A stretch of DNA of 62,103 bases from Candidatus Accumulibacter meliphilus (GTDB taxonomy: Bacteria > Pseudomonadota > Gammaproteobacteria > Burkholderiales > Rhodocyclaceae). Shown piece by piece: positions 1-11,501 of the stretch; the first letter of the stretch is position 1, and each line of letters starts with the position of its first letter. Position numbers and translations under genes: made by a program. The DNA is taken from contig QPGA01000008.1 of assembly GCA_003332265.1 (NCBI GenBank), forward strand, positions 56,006 through 118,108. The letters are read 5' to 3'. The notes under the pieces were generated by a model. It saw only the letters and a program-made list of their open reading frames with translations, did not search any database and was not told where the DNA came from.

Positions 1-2032
<2,032 letters not shown>

Positions 2033-2033
2033 G

Positions 2034-2393
2034 CTAGAAATCCTTGGCCGCTTCCCAGAGAATGAAGCCGTCCTCTTTCTGCGTCCACTCCAGGAGTTCG
2101 ATCAGTGGGAAGGCGCGCTGAGCCAATCCGATTGGCGGGCCATCTTCTGGATGATCAGCGTCGCTGCCATCCGCTTTTTCGGAAGCGGTGGCCTGCGCGG
2201 GAAGCGCTTCGCCGCCGCCGCGCCTGCCGCCGGCCACGGCCGCTTGCAGGCGTTCGATGGCTTCGGCGAGTTGCTCGGTGGTAATCACGCCGCGCGCAGT
2301 GCAGTCTTTGTGAAGGATTTCGAGGAGTTGGCGGGCGGCCGGTGCGAACATCATGATCTGTCCGGATGTGTTCGAGTTGAATTTGACCAGCAT
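2034..2393 (-). CDS. DUF1840 domain-containing protein
   Basis: This small cytosolic protein (119 residues from the chosen start) belongs to the DUF1840 family of Betaproteobacteria, whose function is unknown. Recognisable blocks are MLVKFNSNTSGQIMMFAPAA at the start and GLAQRAFPLIELL followed by GFILWEA near the end; a variable charged linker lies between them. The frame extends upstream to 2597, but that extension looks nothing like the family. The ATG at 2393 has AAGGA eight bases upstream and begins at the conserved MLVKF, so it was chosen. It appears to be the first gene of a two-gene unit with the amidase and is divergent from rsuA. Confidence 0.85.
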   Translation of the reverse strand: MLVKFNSNTSGQIMMFAPAARQLLEILHKDCTARGVITTEQLAEAIERLQAAVAGGRRGGGEALPAQATASEKADGSDADHPEDGPPIGLAQRAFPLIELLEWTQKEDGFILWEAAKDF

Positions 2394-2615
2394 GCTCGGC
2401 TGTCCTTGAGGTGGAGTGGAATACTGTCTATTGTCGTCGCTGCCGCAGCTGAGAACAATAGCCCGCGCTGAGCAAGGGTTGCGATCGCTGAGCTTCCTTC
2501 GAATGCTTGTGGTGCACGTCGTGTACACTGCGCCCATGAGTCCAAACCTTGAGCAACAAGAGTACGGTCGGTCGCTGAGTAGCTGCGCGCGTTTCACCGC
2601 TTTTCCTGGGGAGCA

Positions 2616-3341
2616 ATGATGATCGAGTTGGAACGTTTGTTGCGATCGCAGGGCTTTGGCAGCAGAGCCGACTGCCGGGCGCTGGTTCGCTCGGGCAGCG
2701 TCTGCGTTGCCGGGCAGCTCTGCGACAATCCCTTCGCGCGCTTCGATACGGACGGGCTGAGCTTCACAGTGGACGGTGTTGCCTGGCTTTATCGGCGCTG
2801 CGCCTATCTGGCACTACACAAGCCGGCAGGCTACGAGTGCTCACGACGCCCTTTACATCATCCCAGCGTCTACTCGCTTCTTCCCGATCCCTTGCTGACC
2901 CGCGGTGTGCAGGCGGTTGGGCGGCTCGACGAAGACAGCACGGGGCTCTTGCTGCTGACTGACGATGGGCAGTTCATTCACCGCTATACCTCACCGAAAA
3001 AAGCGGTGCCCAAGGTCTATGAGGTGACAACACGACATGGCGTTGATGCGCCACAGATGTCCGCCCTGCTGGCTGGCGTGGTGCTAAACGACGACCCCAG
3101 GCCGGTTGCCGCGCAGGATTGCGTTCTTCTCGGCCCGCGCTGCCTGCGCCTGACGGTAACCGAGGGTCGCTATCATCTGGTCAAGCGCATGCTCGCCGCC
3201 GCCGGCAATCGGGTGGAGGCGCTGCATCGGATCAGCATCGGCGGTTTCGTGTTGCCAGCATCGCTCGCGGTGGGAAAGTGGATGTGGCTGGAGACGGCGG
3301 AGCTGGAACGGCTGGCGGCCGACAAGGTCAGCACGTTCTGA
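2616..3341 (+). CDS. rsuA: Pseudouridine synthase RsuA (16S rRNA position 516 type)
   Basis: RsuA isomerises a uridine of 16S rRNA (position 516 in E. coli) to pseudouridine. The 241-residue protein has an N-terminal S4 RNA-binding domain (about residues 1-50, LERLLRSQGFGSRADCRALV) and the RsuA/RluB/E/F catalytic domain with GRLDEDSTGLLLLTDDG; Asp105 is the expected catalytic aspartate. The conserved LHKPAGYECS and EGRYHLVKRML blocks are present. Length is close to the E. coli enzyme (231). Two adjacent ATGs (2616 and 2619) are both possible starts. It lies 16 bp before oxyR, so the two are probably co-transcribed. The specific target is inferred from family, not shown by the sequence. Confidence 0.93.
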   Translation: MMIELERLLRSQGFGSRADCRALVRSGSVCVAGQLCDNPFARFDTDGLSFTVDGVAWLYRRCAYLALHKPAGYECSRRPLHHPSVYSLLPDPLLTRGVQAVGRLDEDSTGLLLLTDDGQFIHRYTSPKKAVPKVYEVTTRHGVDAPQMSALLAGVVLNDDPRPVAAQDCVLLGPRCLRLTVTEGRYHLVKRMLAAAGNRVEALHRISIGGFVLPASLAVGKWMWLETAELERLAADKVSTF

Positions 3342-3357
3342 AACGAGAGGATCGCCG

Positions 3358-4266
3358 ATGACCCTGACCGAGTTGCGCTACATCGCGATGCTTGCTCGTG
3401 AGAAGCATTTCGGTCGGGCGGCGGAGAAATGTCACGTCAGCCAACCGACCTTGTCGGTGGCCTTGAAGAAGTTCGAGCAGCGCTACGGCGTAGTTCTCTT
3501 CGAGCGATCCTCTGCCGAGGTGCGCTTGACGATGCTCGGTGAACAGATGGCCGTTCAGGCTGAACGGGTTCTGGAGGAGGCGGGTAGACTGAAGGAACTC
3601 GTCGAGCAGGGCAAAGATCCCTTGTTGGGGCCCTTGCGCTTGGGGGTCATCTACACCATCGCACCGTACTTGCTGCCGCGTCTGATCCCCGCACTGCATG
3701 CGCGTGCGCCGCGGATGCCACTTTTTCTGCACGAGAACTTCACGGTGAATCTGAGTGCGCAGTTGCGTCGCGGCGAACTGGATGTGATTGTCGTCGCCTT
3801 GCCATTCGGCGAAGCAGGCATCGTTTCGCGGGTGGTTTACGAGGAGCCGTTTTGCATGGTCTTGCCGAACGGGCATCCGCTCACGCGGCAAGCCCTGATC
3901 GACCCGGATCAGGTCGCTGCCGAGAATCTGCTGCTGCTCGGCAATGGGAATTGCTTCCGTGATCAAGTGGTGCAGGCGTGCCCCAAGCTTTCGGCAGCGG
4001 GCGGTACCGATGGCGCGCTGGAGGGGAGCTCGCTCGAGACGGTGCGTTACATGGTTGCCAGTGGCGCCGGTCTTTCGGTAGTGCCGGTCTCAGCGGCGGC
4101 GGCGTGGCCGCACGACGAGCTGTTGGAGTTTCGCGAGTTCAGTGATCCGGTGCCGGTGCGCAAGGTGGTGATCGCTTGGCGGGCGAGCTTCCCGCGGCCG
4201 CAGGCGATTGACGTCTTGCGCGCGGCAATCCTGGATGCACCGCCGCCCGGTGTGCTGGCCGGCTGA
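3358..4266 (+). CDS. oxyR: Hydrogen peroxide-sensing LysR-type regulator OxyR
   Basis: OxyR activates peroxide-defence genes after oxidation of two cysteines to a disulfide. The 302-residue protein has a LysR helix-turn-helix (about residues 1-60, KHFGRAAEKCHVSQPTLSVALKKFE) and a substrate-type sensor domain. The redox cysteines fall at residues 199 and 208 (GNGNCFRDQVVQAC), exactly the E. coli numbering, so this is OxyR rather than a generic LysR protein. It follows rsuA by 16 bp and converges on topB, with a parS-bearing palindrome in the gap. Autoregulation is usual in the family, but no OxyR operator could be assigned here. Confidence 0.95.
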   Translation: MTLTELRYIAMLAREKHFGRAAEKCHVSQPTLSVALKKFEQRYGVVLFERSSAEVRLTMLGEQMAVQAERVLEEAGRLKELVEQGKDPLLGPLRLGVIYTIAPYLLPRLIPALHARAPRMPLFLHENFTVNLSAQLRRGELDVIVVALPFGEAGIVSRVVYEEPFCMVLPNGHPLTRQALIDPDQVAAENLLLLGNGNCFRDQVVQACPKLSAAGGTDGALEGSSLETVRYMVASGAGLSVVPVSAAAAWPHDELLEFREFSDPVPVRKVVIAWRASFPRPQAIDVLRAAILDAPPPGVLAG

Positions 4267-4291
4267 CGAGTGCTGCTTGCGGCGCTGCGCC

Positions 4292-4321
4292 GCGCTGCTG
4301 TTTCACGTGAAACAGCAGCGC
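4292..4321. other. parS partition site within a 30-bp perfect palindrome
   Basis: The core TGTTTCACGTGAAACA at 4299-4314 matches the widely conserved chromosomal parS consensus bound by ParB/Spo0J. The symmetry extends outward to a perfect 30-bp palindrome (4292-4321) with GCTGC arms. It sits in the short gap between the converging oxyR and topB genes. The same palindrome could act as a weak bidirectional terminator because of its GC-rich arms, but the 16-bp core identity favours parS. A second site lies at 12401-12416. Confidence 0.85.
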
Positions 4322-4354
4322 ACAGGGTTGTCCGTGAGTGAGCGGCTGCTGGTA

Positions 4355-6931
4355 CTAGCTGGCCACCTTTTTGCGCGGGCTGGGTTTCTTTCCTGTTTCT
4401 GGCGTGTCAGTGTCGGTCTTGGTGGCGGCTGGCTTCTTGCTGGTCGCTTTTGGTTCGCGTTTTTCGAACTCGAAGCCGACTTTTCCGTCGCTGCCGCGTA
4501 CCAGAAAGGCTGAAAACTTGCGGCGCGTACGCGCCGAGACGAAGCCGCGCAGCAGGTCGGTCCGCCCGGTACTCAATAGCTTCTGCATCTGTTCGGGCTC
4601 GATCGGCTGCTGGAGAATGATCGTTCCCGAACGGAAGTCACAGCTCTTGTTGGGCCCTTGCGATTTCTCGCAAACGTAGGCCATGCCGTGCGGGAATACG
4701 CGGGCACCGCACTTCGGGCAGGCGCCCTGGGCTTCGCTCTGCGAGAAGTCGACTTCCTCGGCGGCGTCGCCGGCACTTCCCTGGCCAAAGTCAAACTCAG
4801 GTGCGTTGTCGGCGTTTAGTTTGATGATCGCGTTGAAGGGGCGTCCCATCTTGTTGCGGAAGCCGGTCAGTGGTCCGATCTTACGCTCGGTGAGCAGTTC
4901 ATCAATCTCGCGGTCTTCGAACTGACGGCCGGCGACAATCTTCCAGAGGGAGAAATCGCAGGCCTGGCACTGAAACTTCTTGTAGGTTTCCTTGATCAGG
5001 CCGCCGCACTTCGGACAAGGTGTTTTCAGTTCGCCGAAATCACCGGGGATGGTGTCGCTATCGTAGCTCTTGGCACGAGTAACGATGCGCTCGGTCATCG
5101 CCGCGATTTCGCTCATGAATTCCTTGCGCGACATCTCGCCCCGTTCCATGCGCGCGAGCTTCCATTCCCATTCTCCGGTCAGCTCCGGAGCCGTCAGCTC
5201 CGGAATGCCCAGGCCGTTGAGCAGGGTCATCAGCGAGAAAGCCTTGGCGGTCGGCTGCAGTTCGCGGCCGTCGCGGTGAAGATACTGTTCGGCGATCAGG
5301 TTCTCGATGATCTGCGCACGCGTTGCCGGCGTGCCGAGGCCACGTCCAGCCATCGCCGCGCGCAGTTCCTCGTCGTCCATCGTTTTGCCGGCGCCCTCCA
5401 TGGCGGTCAGTAGCGTTGCTTCCGAGTAGCGCGGCGGCGGCTTGGTTTCATGTGCGTTGAGCAGTACCTCTTCCGCATGCACGACTTCTTTTGGCTGTAC
5501 CGCGACCAGATTGCCCTCATTGCCCTCCTGTGCGTCGCGGCCATAGACCGCCAGCCAGCCGGGATTGACCAGCACCTTGCCTTCGGTCTTGAAGGGCTCG
5601 CCCTCGACGCGCGTGATGCGCGTCGTGATCAGTGATTCGGCGGCCGGATAGAAGACCGCAAGGAAACGCTTGACGACCATGTCGTAGAGTTTCAACTCCG
5701 GTTCAGACAGATGCTTGGGCGCCTGCAGCGTCGGGATGATCGCGAAGTGATCGGAGATCTTGGCGTTGTTGAAGATGCGCTTATTGGGCACCACCCACTG
5801 ATGAGCCAGGATATTCGCGGCGAAAGGCGCATAGCGGGCGAGTGCAGATTCGTCGCTCCCTTTTATCGCGTTCTCACCGGTGAGCATCGACAGCGTTGCC
5901 TTTACCGTATCGAGGTAGTCTTCGGGCAGGGCACGAGCATCTGTCCGTGGGTAGGTCAATACCTTGTGCTTCTCGTAGAGTGCTTGCGCCAGGCCAAGCG
6001 TTGCTTTCGCGGAGAAGCCGAAGCGGCCGTTGGCTTCGCGTTGCAGGCTGGTCAGGTCGTAGAGCAGCGGCGACAGCTGCGTCGAGGGCTTGGTCTCTTC
6101 GCTGACCTCACCGTCCTTGCCGGCGCATTTCTGCTGCAGGGCGACGGCGCGGGCATCGTCCCACAAGCGGTCTGCGCGCGCGTGCTCGTCGTGGTCCTTG
6201 CCCTTGTGCTTCTCGTCGAACCACTTGCCGCGGTAGTCGCCGGCGGCACAAACGAAGAGCCCCTCGACTTCCCAGTAGGCGCGCGGTTTGAACTTGCGAA
6301 TGCGGTCTTCGCGGTCGACCATCAGCGCCAGCGTTGGCGTCTGAACGCGACCGACGGTGGTCAGGTGGAAGCCACCGGTTTTCGAGTTGAAAGCGGTCAT
6401 GGCGCGCGTGCCATTGATGCCGACCAACCAGTCCGACTCCGAGCGGCAGACGGCAGCGTCGCCAAGGCCTTGCATGTCGGTGCCGCTGCGCAGGCGCGAG
6501 AAGCCGTCTCTGATCGCCTGTTGGGTCATCGACTGCAGCCAGAGGCGTTCGACCGGCTTGTTGTTCCTGGCGTGCTGAACGATGTAGTTGAAAATCAGCT
6601 CACCCTCGCGGCCGGCGTCGCAGGCGTTGACCAGGCTGACGACATCCTTGCGTTTGAGCAGGCGGACCAGCAACTTGAGGCGCGACTCGGTTTTCAGAAT
6701 CATCTGCTTCGCGAAGTGCGGCGGTATTACCGGCAGGTGGGCGAAAGACCACTTGCCGCGCTTGACCTCGTACTCCTCGGGACAGGCCAGTTCAAGCAGA
6801 TGTCCGACGGCCGAGGAGAGGACGTAGTCGTCACTCTCGAAATAGTCTTCGTGCCGAACGAAGCCACCGAGCGCGCGTGCAAGGTCAGCAGCGACGGAGG
6901 GTTTCTCGGTGATGATCAGTTTCTTGCTCAT
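4355..6931 (-). CDS. topB: DNA topoisomerase III (type IA)
   Basis: TopB is a type IA topoisomerase that decatenates and relaxes single-stranded regions during replication and recombination. The 858-residue protein shows the Toprim domain (KLIITEKPSVA at residues 4-14; DAGREGE at 105-111), GRVQTPTL at 194-201, and the active-site tyrosine Tyr327 in VLTYPRTDARALPEDY. It is longer than the E. coli enzyme (653). The extra C-terminus carries zinc-ribbon modules (CPKCGGLIKETYKKFQCQAC and CPKCGARVFPHGMAYVC) and a Lys/Thr/Pro-rich tail. The long form with zinc ribbons is common in Betaproteobacteria and is sometimes encoded near the origin. It is transcribed toward oxyR; 209 bp separate its start from smg. 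Confidence 0.96.
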   Translation of the reverse strand: MSKKLIITEKPSVAADLARALGGFVRHEDYFESDDYVLSSAVGHLLELACPEEYEVKRGKWSFAHLPVIPPHFAKQMILKTESRLKLLVRLLKRKDVVSLVNACDAGREGELIFNYIVQHARNNKPVERLWLQSMTQQAIRDGFSRLRSGTDMQGLGDAAVCRSESDWLVGINGTRAMTAFNSKTGGFHLTTVGRVQTPTLALMVDREDRIRKFKPRAYWEVEGLFVCAAGDYRGKWFDEKHKGKDHDEHARADRLWDDARAVALQQKCAGKDGEVSEETKPSTQLSPLLYDLTSLQREANGRFGFSAKATLGLAQALYEKHKVLTYPRTDARALPEDYLDTVKATLSMLTGENAIKGSDESALARYAPFAANILAHQWVVPNKRIFNNAKISDHFAIIPTLQAPKHLSEPELKLYDMVVKRFLAVFYPAAESLITTRITRVEGEPFKTEGKVLVNPGWLAVYGRDAQEGNEGNLVAVQPKEVVHAEEVLLNAHETKPPPRYSEATLLTAMEGAGKTMDDEELRAAMAGRGLGTPATRAQIIENLIAEQYLHRDGRELQPTAKAFSLMTLLNGLGIPELTAPELTGEWEWKLARMERGEMSRKEFMSEIAAMTERIVTRAKSYDSDTIPGDFGELKTPCPKCGGLIKETYKKFQCQACDFSLWKIVAGRQFEDREIDELLTERKIGPLTGFRNKMGRPFNAIIKLNADNAPEFDFGQGSAGDAAEEVDFSQSEAQGACPKCGARVFPHGMAYVCEKSQGPNKSCDFRSGTIILQQPIEPEQMQKLLSTGRTDLLRGFVSARTRRKFSAFLVRGSDGKVGFEFEKREPKATSKKPAATKTDTDTPETGKKPSPRKKVAS

Positions 6932-7140
6932 GGGGTCTTCATCAGTCCGGGACAGTGGTCACAATAGTGCTGGCGGGATGGCGCAAGCTTACAGGCTTGG
7001 GCGGGCCATGATAAGAGCACTCTGCCGCGCTTGGCAAGCGAGGCGGGCGGCAGGACTGTTTGCGCGAGGATCGCCGAAGGGCGGCTTGACCTGCTGTAGC
7101 GGAGCCCCAGCCGCCTCATGATAGCGAAGGGGAGCGAGCC

Positions 7141-7590
7141 TCAGTGGAGCAGTCGGTGCTCACCGTCATCGAGGAGTTCCTCGACGATCAGGGGCTCAAG
7201 CGCCTGCTCGCGACTCCAGAGAATCATCAAGACGATGATCTTGAACTTGGCCAGAGGCACCGGGTCGTCATCGAGCAGCATCGCACCTTCGACGACGAGT
7301 TCGCGCAAAGCCGGTGCCAACATGTCAGCCGTCTCAAGAAAGGCGATGAAAGCGAGACACTCCAGGCCCAGCTTGCGCTGTTCTTCCGCCAGGTAGATGC
7401 GTAGCGCACGCTGATCGCAGGGATGCTCGATCGCCGGCGTGGCTTTCAGCCCGTCGAGCCAGCGCAGGGCGGTGGTGATCGCCTTTTGCTCGAAACCAAC
7501 GGCGCTCAAGCGCCGTTTGAGCGTCTTGGTCTTGGGGCGGGCGCTGAAGTCGTGATAATTCTCGAAAAGGTAGACCAGGATGTCGATCAT
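7141..7590 (-). CDS. smg: Smg family protein (DUF494)
   Basis: This 149-residue cytosolic protein belongs to the Smg/DUF494 family, which is typically encoded next to dprA and def-fmt; its biochemical function is not established. Family blocks are MIDILVYLFENYHD at the start, LGLECLAFIAFLE in the middle, and KFKIIVLMILWSREQALEPL near the end. The length matches the usual 150-160 residues. It is the last gene of the minus-strand set LysM protein-dprA-smg, starting 12 bp after the dprA stop, and is probably co-transcribed with it. Confidence 0.92.
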   Translation of the reverse strand: MIDILVYLFENYHDFSARPKTKTLKRRLSAVGFEQKAITTALRWLDGLKATPAIEHPCDQRALRIYLAEEQRKLGLECLAFIAFLETADMLAPALRELVVEGAMLLDDDPVPLAKFKIIVLMILWSREQALEPLIVEELLDDGEHRLLH

Positions 7591-7602
7591 CAGAAAGGGC
7601 TC

Positions 7603-8703
7603 TCAGGCTTGGGAAATGCGTTGATAGCGACCGCCCGGCAAAGTGGCGATCTGACCATCCAATTCCAAGTGCAGGAGCATCACCGAAACGACGTCAGCCG
7701 TCAAGCCGCTCCGCTGCACCAGCTCGTCCAGGCTGCAGGGGTCGAATCCGATCGTCGCCAGTAGTCCGCTGTCTTGCGGGCGGGCGTCACCGGGGTATGC
7801 CGGCGTCGCAGCCGCAGCCAATGGCCGCAGTGGGCAGGAGAGCTCGTCGAGGACGTCCTGAACCGTTTCTACCAGCTTGGCACCCTCTCTGATCAACTTG
7901 TGGCAGCCGCGCGAATGCGGCGAATGAATCGATCCGGGAATGGCGAATACCTCGCGTCCTTGTTCGGCGGCGAGGCGCGCGGTAATCAGCGAACCGCTAT
8001 CGACCGTGGCCTCGACGACCAGGGTGCCGTGCGACAAGCCAGAGATCAGGCGGTTGCGGCGCGGGAAGTTGGCGGCGGCGGGCGGCACGCCGAGGGGAAA
8101 CTCCGAAACGATTGTCCCTCTGGCGCTTATATCCAGAGCCAGCTGCTGGTTGGCAGCCGGGTAGAGACGGTCGATCCCGGTGCCAATGAAAGCCACGGTG
8201 TTTGACGAACTTCGCAAGGCGCCGCGATGTGCGGCCGCGTCGATGCCCAGGGCCAGGCCGCTGGCGATGGTCAGTCCAGCCTCGGCAAGGGCGGCGGCGA
8301 AGCGCTCGGCGTTGTTGAGCCCTTGCGGAGTAGGGTTGCGACTGCCAACGACAGCCAGCGCTGGTTTATTCAGCAGGTCGAGGCGACCACGGACGTAGAG
8401 CAGGGTCGGCGGATCGGCAATTTGCAGCAACGCTTGTGGGTACTCCGCGTCGGCGAGAGTGAGCAGCTGTTGGCCCGGGACTTCAGACCAGGCCAGGGCT
8501 CTGGCAACGACTGCTCGATTGTCGGTATCGAGCAGCAGGCTTGCCGCCTTGCCGCCAATGACGCCGGCGATGGTGGCGCGGCCAGCTGCGAAGATGGTCT
8601 CTGGCGGCCCGAAGGCCTCGAGGAGTTTACGTTGCGTCTTGCCGCCAACACCCGGAATCAGCGTCAGTCGTAGCCAGGCGGCCAGCGACTCGGCTGCGCC
8701 CAT
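7603..8703 (-). CDS. dprA: DNA-processing protein DprA
   Basis: DprA binds incoming single-stranded DNA during natural transformation and loads RecA onto it. The 366-residue protein has an N-terminal helix-hairpin-helix-like region (LTLIPGVGGKTQRKLLEAFG), the Rossmann-like core with VVGSRNPTPQGLNNAERFA and SGLALGIDAAAHRGAL, and a C-terminal winged-helix domain (TADVVSVMLLHLELDGQIATLPGGRYQRI). These features and the length are standard for the family. It lies two bases downstream of the LysM protein gene and 12 bp upstream of smg. Presence of dprA alone does not prove natural competence. Confidence 0.95.
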   Translation of the reverse strand: MGAAESLAAWLRLTLIPGVGGKTQRKLLEAFGPPETIFAAGRATIAGVIGGKAASLLLDTDNRAVVARALAWSEVPGQQLLTLADAEYPQALLQIADPPTLLYVRGRLDLLNKPALAVVGSRNPTPQGLNNAERFAAALAEAGLTIASGLALGIDAAAHRGALRSSSNTVAFIGTGIDRLYPAANQQLALDISARGTIVSEFPLGVPPAAANFPRRNRLISGLSHGTLVVEATVDSGSLITARLAAEQGREVFAIPGSIHSPHSRGCHKLIREGAKLVETVQDVLDELSCPLRPLAAAATPAYPGDARPQDSGLLATIGFDPCSLDELVQRSGLTADVVSVMLLHLELDGQIATLPGGRYQRISQA

Positions 8704-8705
8704 CG

Positions 8706-9722
8706 CTAGGGTGTGCGGACGAAGTCGTTAACGTCTACAGTGCCTTCGGACTGCACGACCAAGCCGTAGGAAATCCGTTGGAAGGTACGGAAGACGAAGA
8801 GTAGTCCGATGCGCGAGGGCGGAATGTCGATCACCGCCTTGTGGCCCTGCTCGTCGCGTTCATGAATGACGCGATTGCGTTCGAGAGCCAGGACGTGTCC
8901 GATCTCGATCCCGTCGGCTGTGCCGCGGTTGATCGAGATGATCGAGCCGCGGCCGGCCGCGTCGACGCCGCCATAAACCGAAACCACGCGCCCATCGACG
9001 TCAAAGTCGGGTTTGTGCGGAACGTAGGCGATCAGTGGTGGGGGGCTGGCGGGCAGCAGGCGGTCGCCAAAGCCGACTTCCTGCGTGGCCGTGAGCACCT
9101 CGAAGGTTGCCGGATTGCCCGCTTCGACCTGCTTCGCAGTGCCTAGGTAGAAGGCTTCATAGCCCAGGATTTCGTCGCTTTGCGGGTCCCGCAAGGGCTT
9201 GCCGTTGCGATAGATATGCCAGTCACGAGGCGCGGGGTCGGCATTGGCAACGTAGGCCAGGTCGCCGTTGCCGAGAAACACCCGATCGAGTTGGGTGGCG
9301 ACGATGCGCGCCACGTTGTCGAGCGCATTCGCGTCCACGACCAGCGGGTCGGAGAGGAAAGGCCGGATGACGTTTGGCGGAATCGCCGGGATTGCCTGCT
9401 CGTTCATTTCGGAATGAATCTGTGGGTTGAGTTGGTCGCGCTGCAGACGCAGCATGGCGTTGCCTTGCGCGTCATGATCGAGGACGATTACGTCGCCCGG
9501 ATAGATCCAGTGCGGGTTCCTGATTTCCTGCCGATTCATCCGCCAGATTTCCGGCCAGCGCCAGGGTTCCTTGAGGAAGGTTCCGGAGATTCCCCACAGC
9601 GTGTCACCGGGCACGACCACGTGCTGTGTGGGGGCGCTATCCGCCAGTTGGAGAGCTTGCCCGGCAGCGAAGCTGAGCGCGCTGACCATGGCCAGAATCA
9701 ACGCGGATATAATGCGGATCAT
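8706..9722 (-). CDS. Exported LysM domain protein
   Basis: This 338-residue protein has a clear signal peptide (IRIISALILAMVSALSFAAGQ) and an N-terminal LysM domain (QHVVVPGDTLWGISGTFL to HWIYPGDVIVL), so it probably binds peptidoglycan in the periplasm. The remaining 250 residues are the conserved extension seen in LysM proteins encoded upstream of dprA in Betaproteobacteria; their role is unknown. An upstream in-frame ATG at 9752 exists, but the ATG at 9722 has GAGGAT six to seven bases before it and begins the signal peptide. It is the first gene of the set with dprA and smg and is divergent from def. Confidence 0.88.
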   Translation of the reverse strand: MIRIISALILAMVSALSFAAGQALQLADSAPTQHVVVPGDTLWGISGTFLKEPWRWPEIWRMNRQEIRNPHWIYPGDVIVLDHDAQGNAMLRLQRDQLNPQIHSEMNEQAIPAIPPNVIRPFLSDPLVVDANALDNVARIVATQLDRVFLGNGDLAYVANADPAPRDWHIYRNGKPLRDPQSDEILGYEAFYLGTAKQVEAGNPATFEVLTATQEVGFGDRLLPASPPPLIAYVPHKPDFDVDGRVVSVYGGVDAAGRGSIISINRGTADGIEIGHVLALERNRVIHERDEQGHKAVIDIPPSRIGLLFVFRTFQRISYGLVVQSEGTVDVNDFVRTP

Positions 9723-9930
9723 CGTGTTATCCTCGTACGAGCCTTCGTACATGGCGGTGGGGCGGGATAGCGGCGTGGCCGCATCACGTTTCGGCTGCGG
9801 GGTTCGCCCTGTTTCGCTGTTTAAGCGCGCGTATGGCCGAAGTCATCCTGCGCCCGGCGCAACAAGCGTCGGAATACCCGAGACAGTACATTAGATTCTG
9901 CACGTAGTTATTTCTTCGATCAAGCCTTTT

Positions 9931-10434
9931 ATGCCTCTACTACCGATACTTCGCTTTCCCGATCCGCGTCTGAAGCAAGTCGCCGTGCGCGTCGAAAGCA
10001 TCGACGACCAGCTTCGCCGTCTGGCGCGCGACATGGCCGAGACAATGTACGAAGCACCGGGAATCGGTCTCGCCGCGACCCAGGTGGACATCCACCAGCA
10101 GTTGATCGTCATTGATGCCTCGGAAACGAGAGATCAACTGCTCACGCTGATCAACCCGGTGATCCTCGAGCAGAACGGTCTGCAGGTTTGCGAAGAAGGT
10201 TGCTTGTCGGTGCCCGGGATTTACGACAAGGTTGCGCGCGCCGAACACGTCGTGGTCCGCTATCTTGACCTTGCTGGCGAGGAGCAGACTGTCGAAGCCG
10301 TTGGTTTGCTGGCCGTTTGTCTGCAGCACGAAATTGATCATCTGCAGGGACAGGTCTTTGTCGAGCACCTGTCGCCGCTCAAACAGTTGCGGATCAGGAA
10401 CAAGCTCGCCAAGCAGGCGAGAATCACCGCGTGA
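9931..10434 (+). CDS. def: Peptide deformylase
   Basis: Def removes the formyl group from the initiator methionine of nascent proteins. The 167-residue protein has the three family motifs in order: GIGLAATQV, EEGCLSVPG (metal-ligand Cys) and LQHEIDHLQG (two metal-ligand His and the catalytic Glu). The length is typical of the E. coli type. Its stop codon overlaps the GTG start of fmt (GTGA), the classic def-fmt coupling that links formylation and deformylation. Confidence 0.97.
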   Translation: MPLLPILRFPDPRLKQVAVRVESIDDQLRRLARDMAETMYEAPGIGLAATQVDIHQQLIVIDASETRDQLLTLINPVILEQNGLQVCEEGCLSVPGIYDKVARAEHVVVRYLDLAGEEQTVEAVGLLAVCLQHEIDHLQGQVFVEHLSPLKQLRIRNKLAKQARITA

Positions 10435-11357
10435 AACTGATTTTTGCCGGTACTCCCGACTTCGCACGCCCGGCCTTGCAGGCGATCATCGCCGCCGGTC
10501 ATGAGGTGGTTGTGGTCCTGACGCAGCCTGACCGTGCCTCGGGGCGCGGCATGGCGCAGCGTGCTTCGCCCGTCAAACAGCTGGCCCTGGCATCCGGGAT
10601 CGAGGTCCTGCAGCCGTCGAGCTTGAGGGATCTTGCCACGCAGGAGCAGCTACGCGCGCTTGCTGCCGAAGCAATGGTTGTCGCCGCCTATGGACTGATT
10701 CTTCCGCAGGCGGTGCTGGATATTCCCACTTTTGGCTGCATCAACATCCATGCGTCGCTTTTGCCGCGCTGGCGCGGTGCTGCACCCGTGCAGCGGGCGA
10801 TTCTCGCTGGCGACGCTGAGAGCGGGGTGTGCATCATGCAAATGGAGGCCGGGCTGGATAGCGGCCCGGTCCTGCTTTGCGAGCATTTGCCAATCACTGC
10901 CGACGATACGGCGGCGGCGCTCACCGACCGTCTCGCTTTGCTCGGCGCTCGCTTGATCGTCGACGCTCTGGCTCGTCTGCCGCTGCCACCGCAAGCGCAA
11001 GCAGAGACAGGCGCCACTTACGCGGCCAAGATCGACAAGGCCGAAGCGCCCCTCGACTGGCGTCGGCCGGCCGCGCAGCTGGCCCGCCGCGTCAGAGCCT
11101 TCAACCCTTTTCCCGGAGCTTCTTGCGTGGTCGACGGCACTCTTCTCAAGGTCTGGCGTGCCAGGGCGATCACCGGCAATGGCTGGCCTGGCGAGATCCT
11201 CGTTGCCGACCGCGACGCTTTCGTCGTTGCCTGTGGCGAAGGCGCTCTGCAGCTTGAGGAGCTTCAGAAAGCCGGCGGCAAGCGTCTGCCGGCGGCCCAG
11301 TTCCTGTTGGGAACACCTGTTGTGGCGGGTTCGCGGTGTGCTTTGCCCAGCACCTGA
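10431..11357 (+). CDS. fmt: Methionyl-tRNA formyltransferase
   Basis: Fmt transfers a formyl group from 10-formyl-tetrahydrofolate to Met-tRNA(fMet) for translation initiation. The 308-residue protein starts with KLIFAGTPDFARPALQAI and carries the catalytic and folate region INIHASLLPRWRGAAPVQRA, followed by the C-terminal tRNA-binding domain starting near KIDKAEAPLDW. The start is GTG at 10431, overlapping the def stop by four bases. The length is as expected. Confidence 0.97.
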   Translation: MKLIFAGTPDFARPALQAIIAAGHEVVVVLTQPDRASGRGMAQRASPVKQLALASGIEVLQPSSLRDLATQEQLRALAAEAMVVAAYGLILPQAVLDIPTFGCINIHASLLPRWRGAAPVQRAILAGDAESGVCIMQMEAGLDSGPVLLCEHLPITADDTAAALTDRLALLGARLIVDALARLPLPPQAQAETGATYAAKIDKAEAPLDWRRPAAQLARRVRAFNPFPGASCVVDGTLLKVWRARAITGNGWPGEILVADRDAFVVACGEGALQLEELQKAGGKRLPAAQFLLGTPVVAGSRCALPST

Positions 11358-11501
11358 GTGTCCGCGCTCCGAGACTGGATCGAGGGCGACAGCACGCGCG
11401 CGTGCACGGCGCTGGCGTGCTTGAAATTTGTGCTGCTCGACACCACCTGAGTTGCGCCACCAACCGCTTGGTGCACTGCTGTTTTCTAGGAGGTCTCTGC
11501 A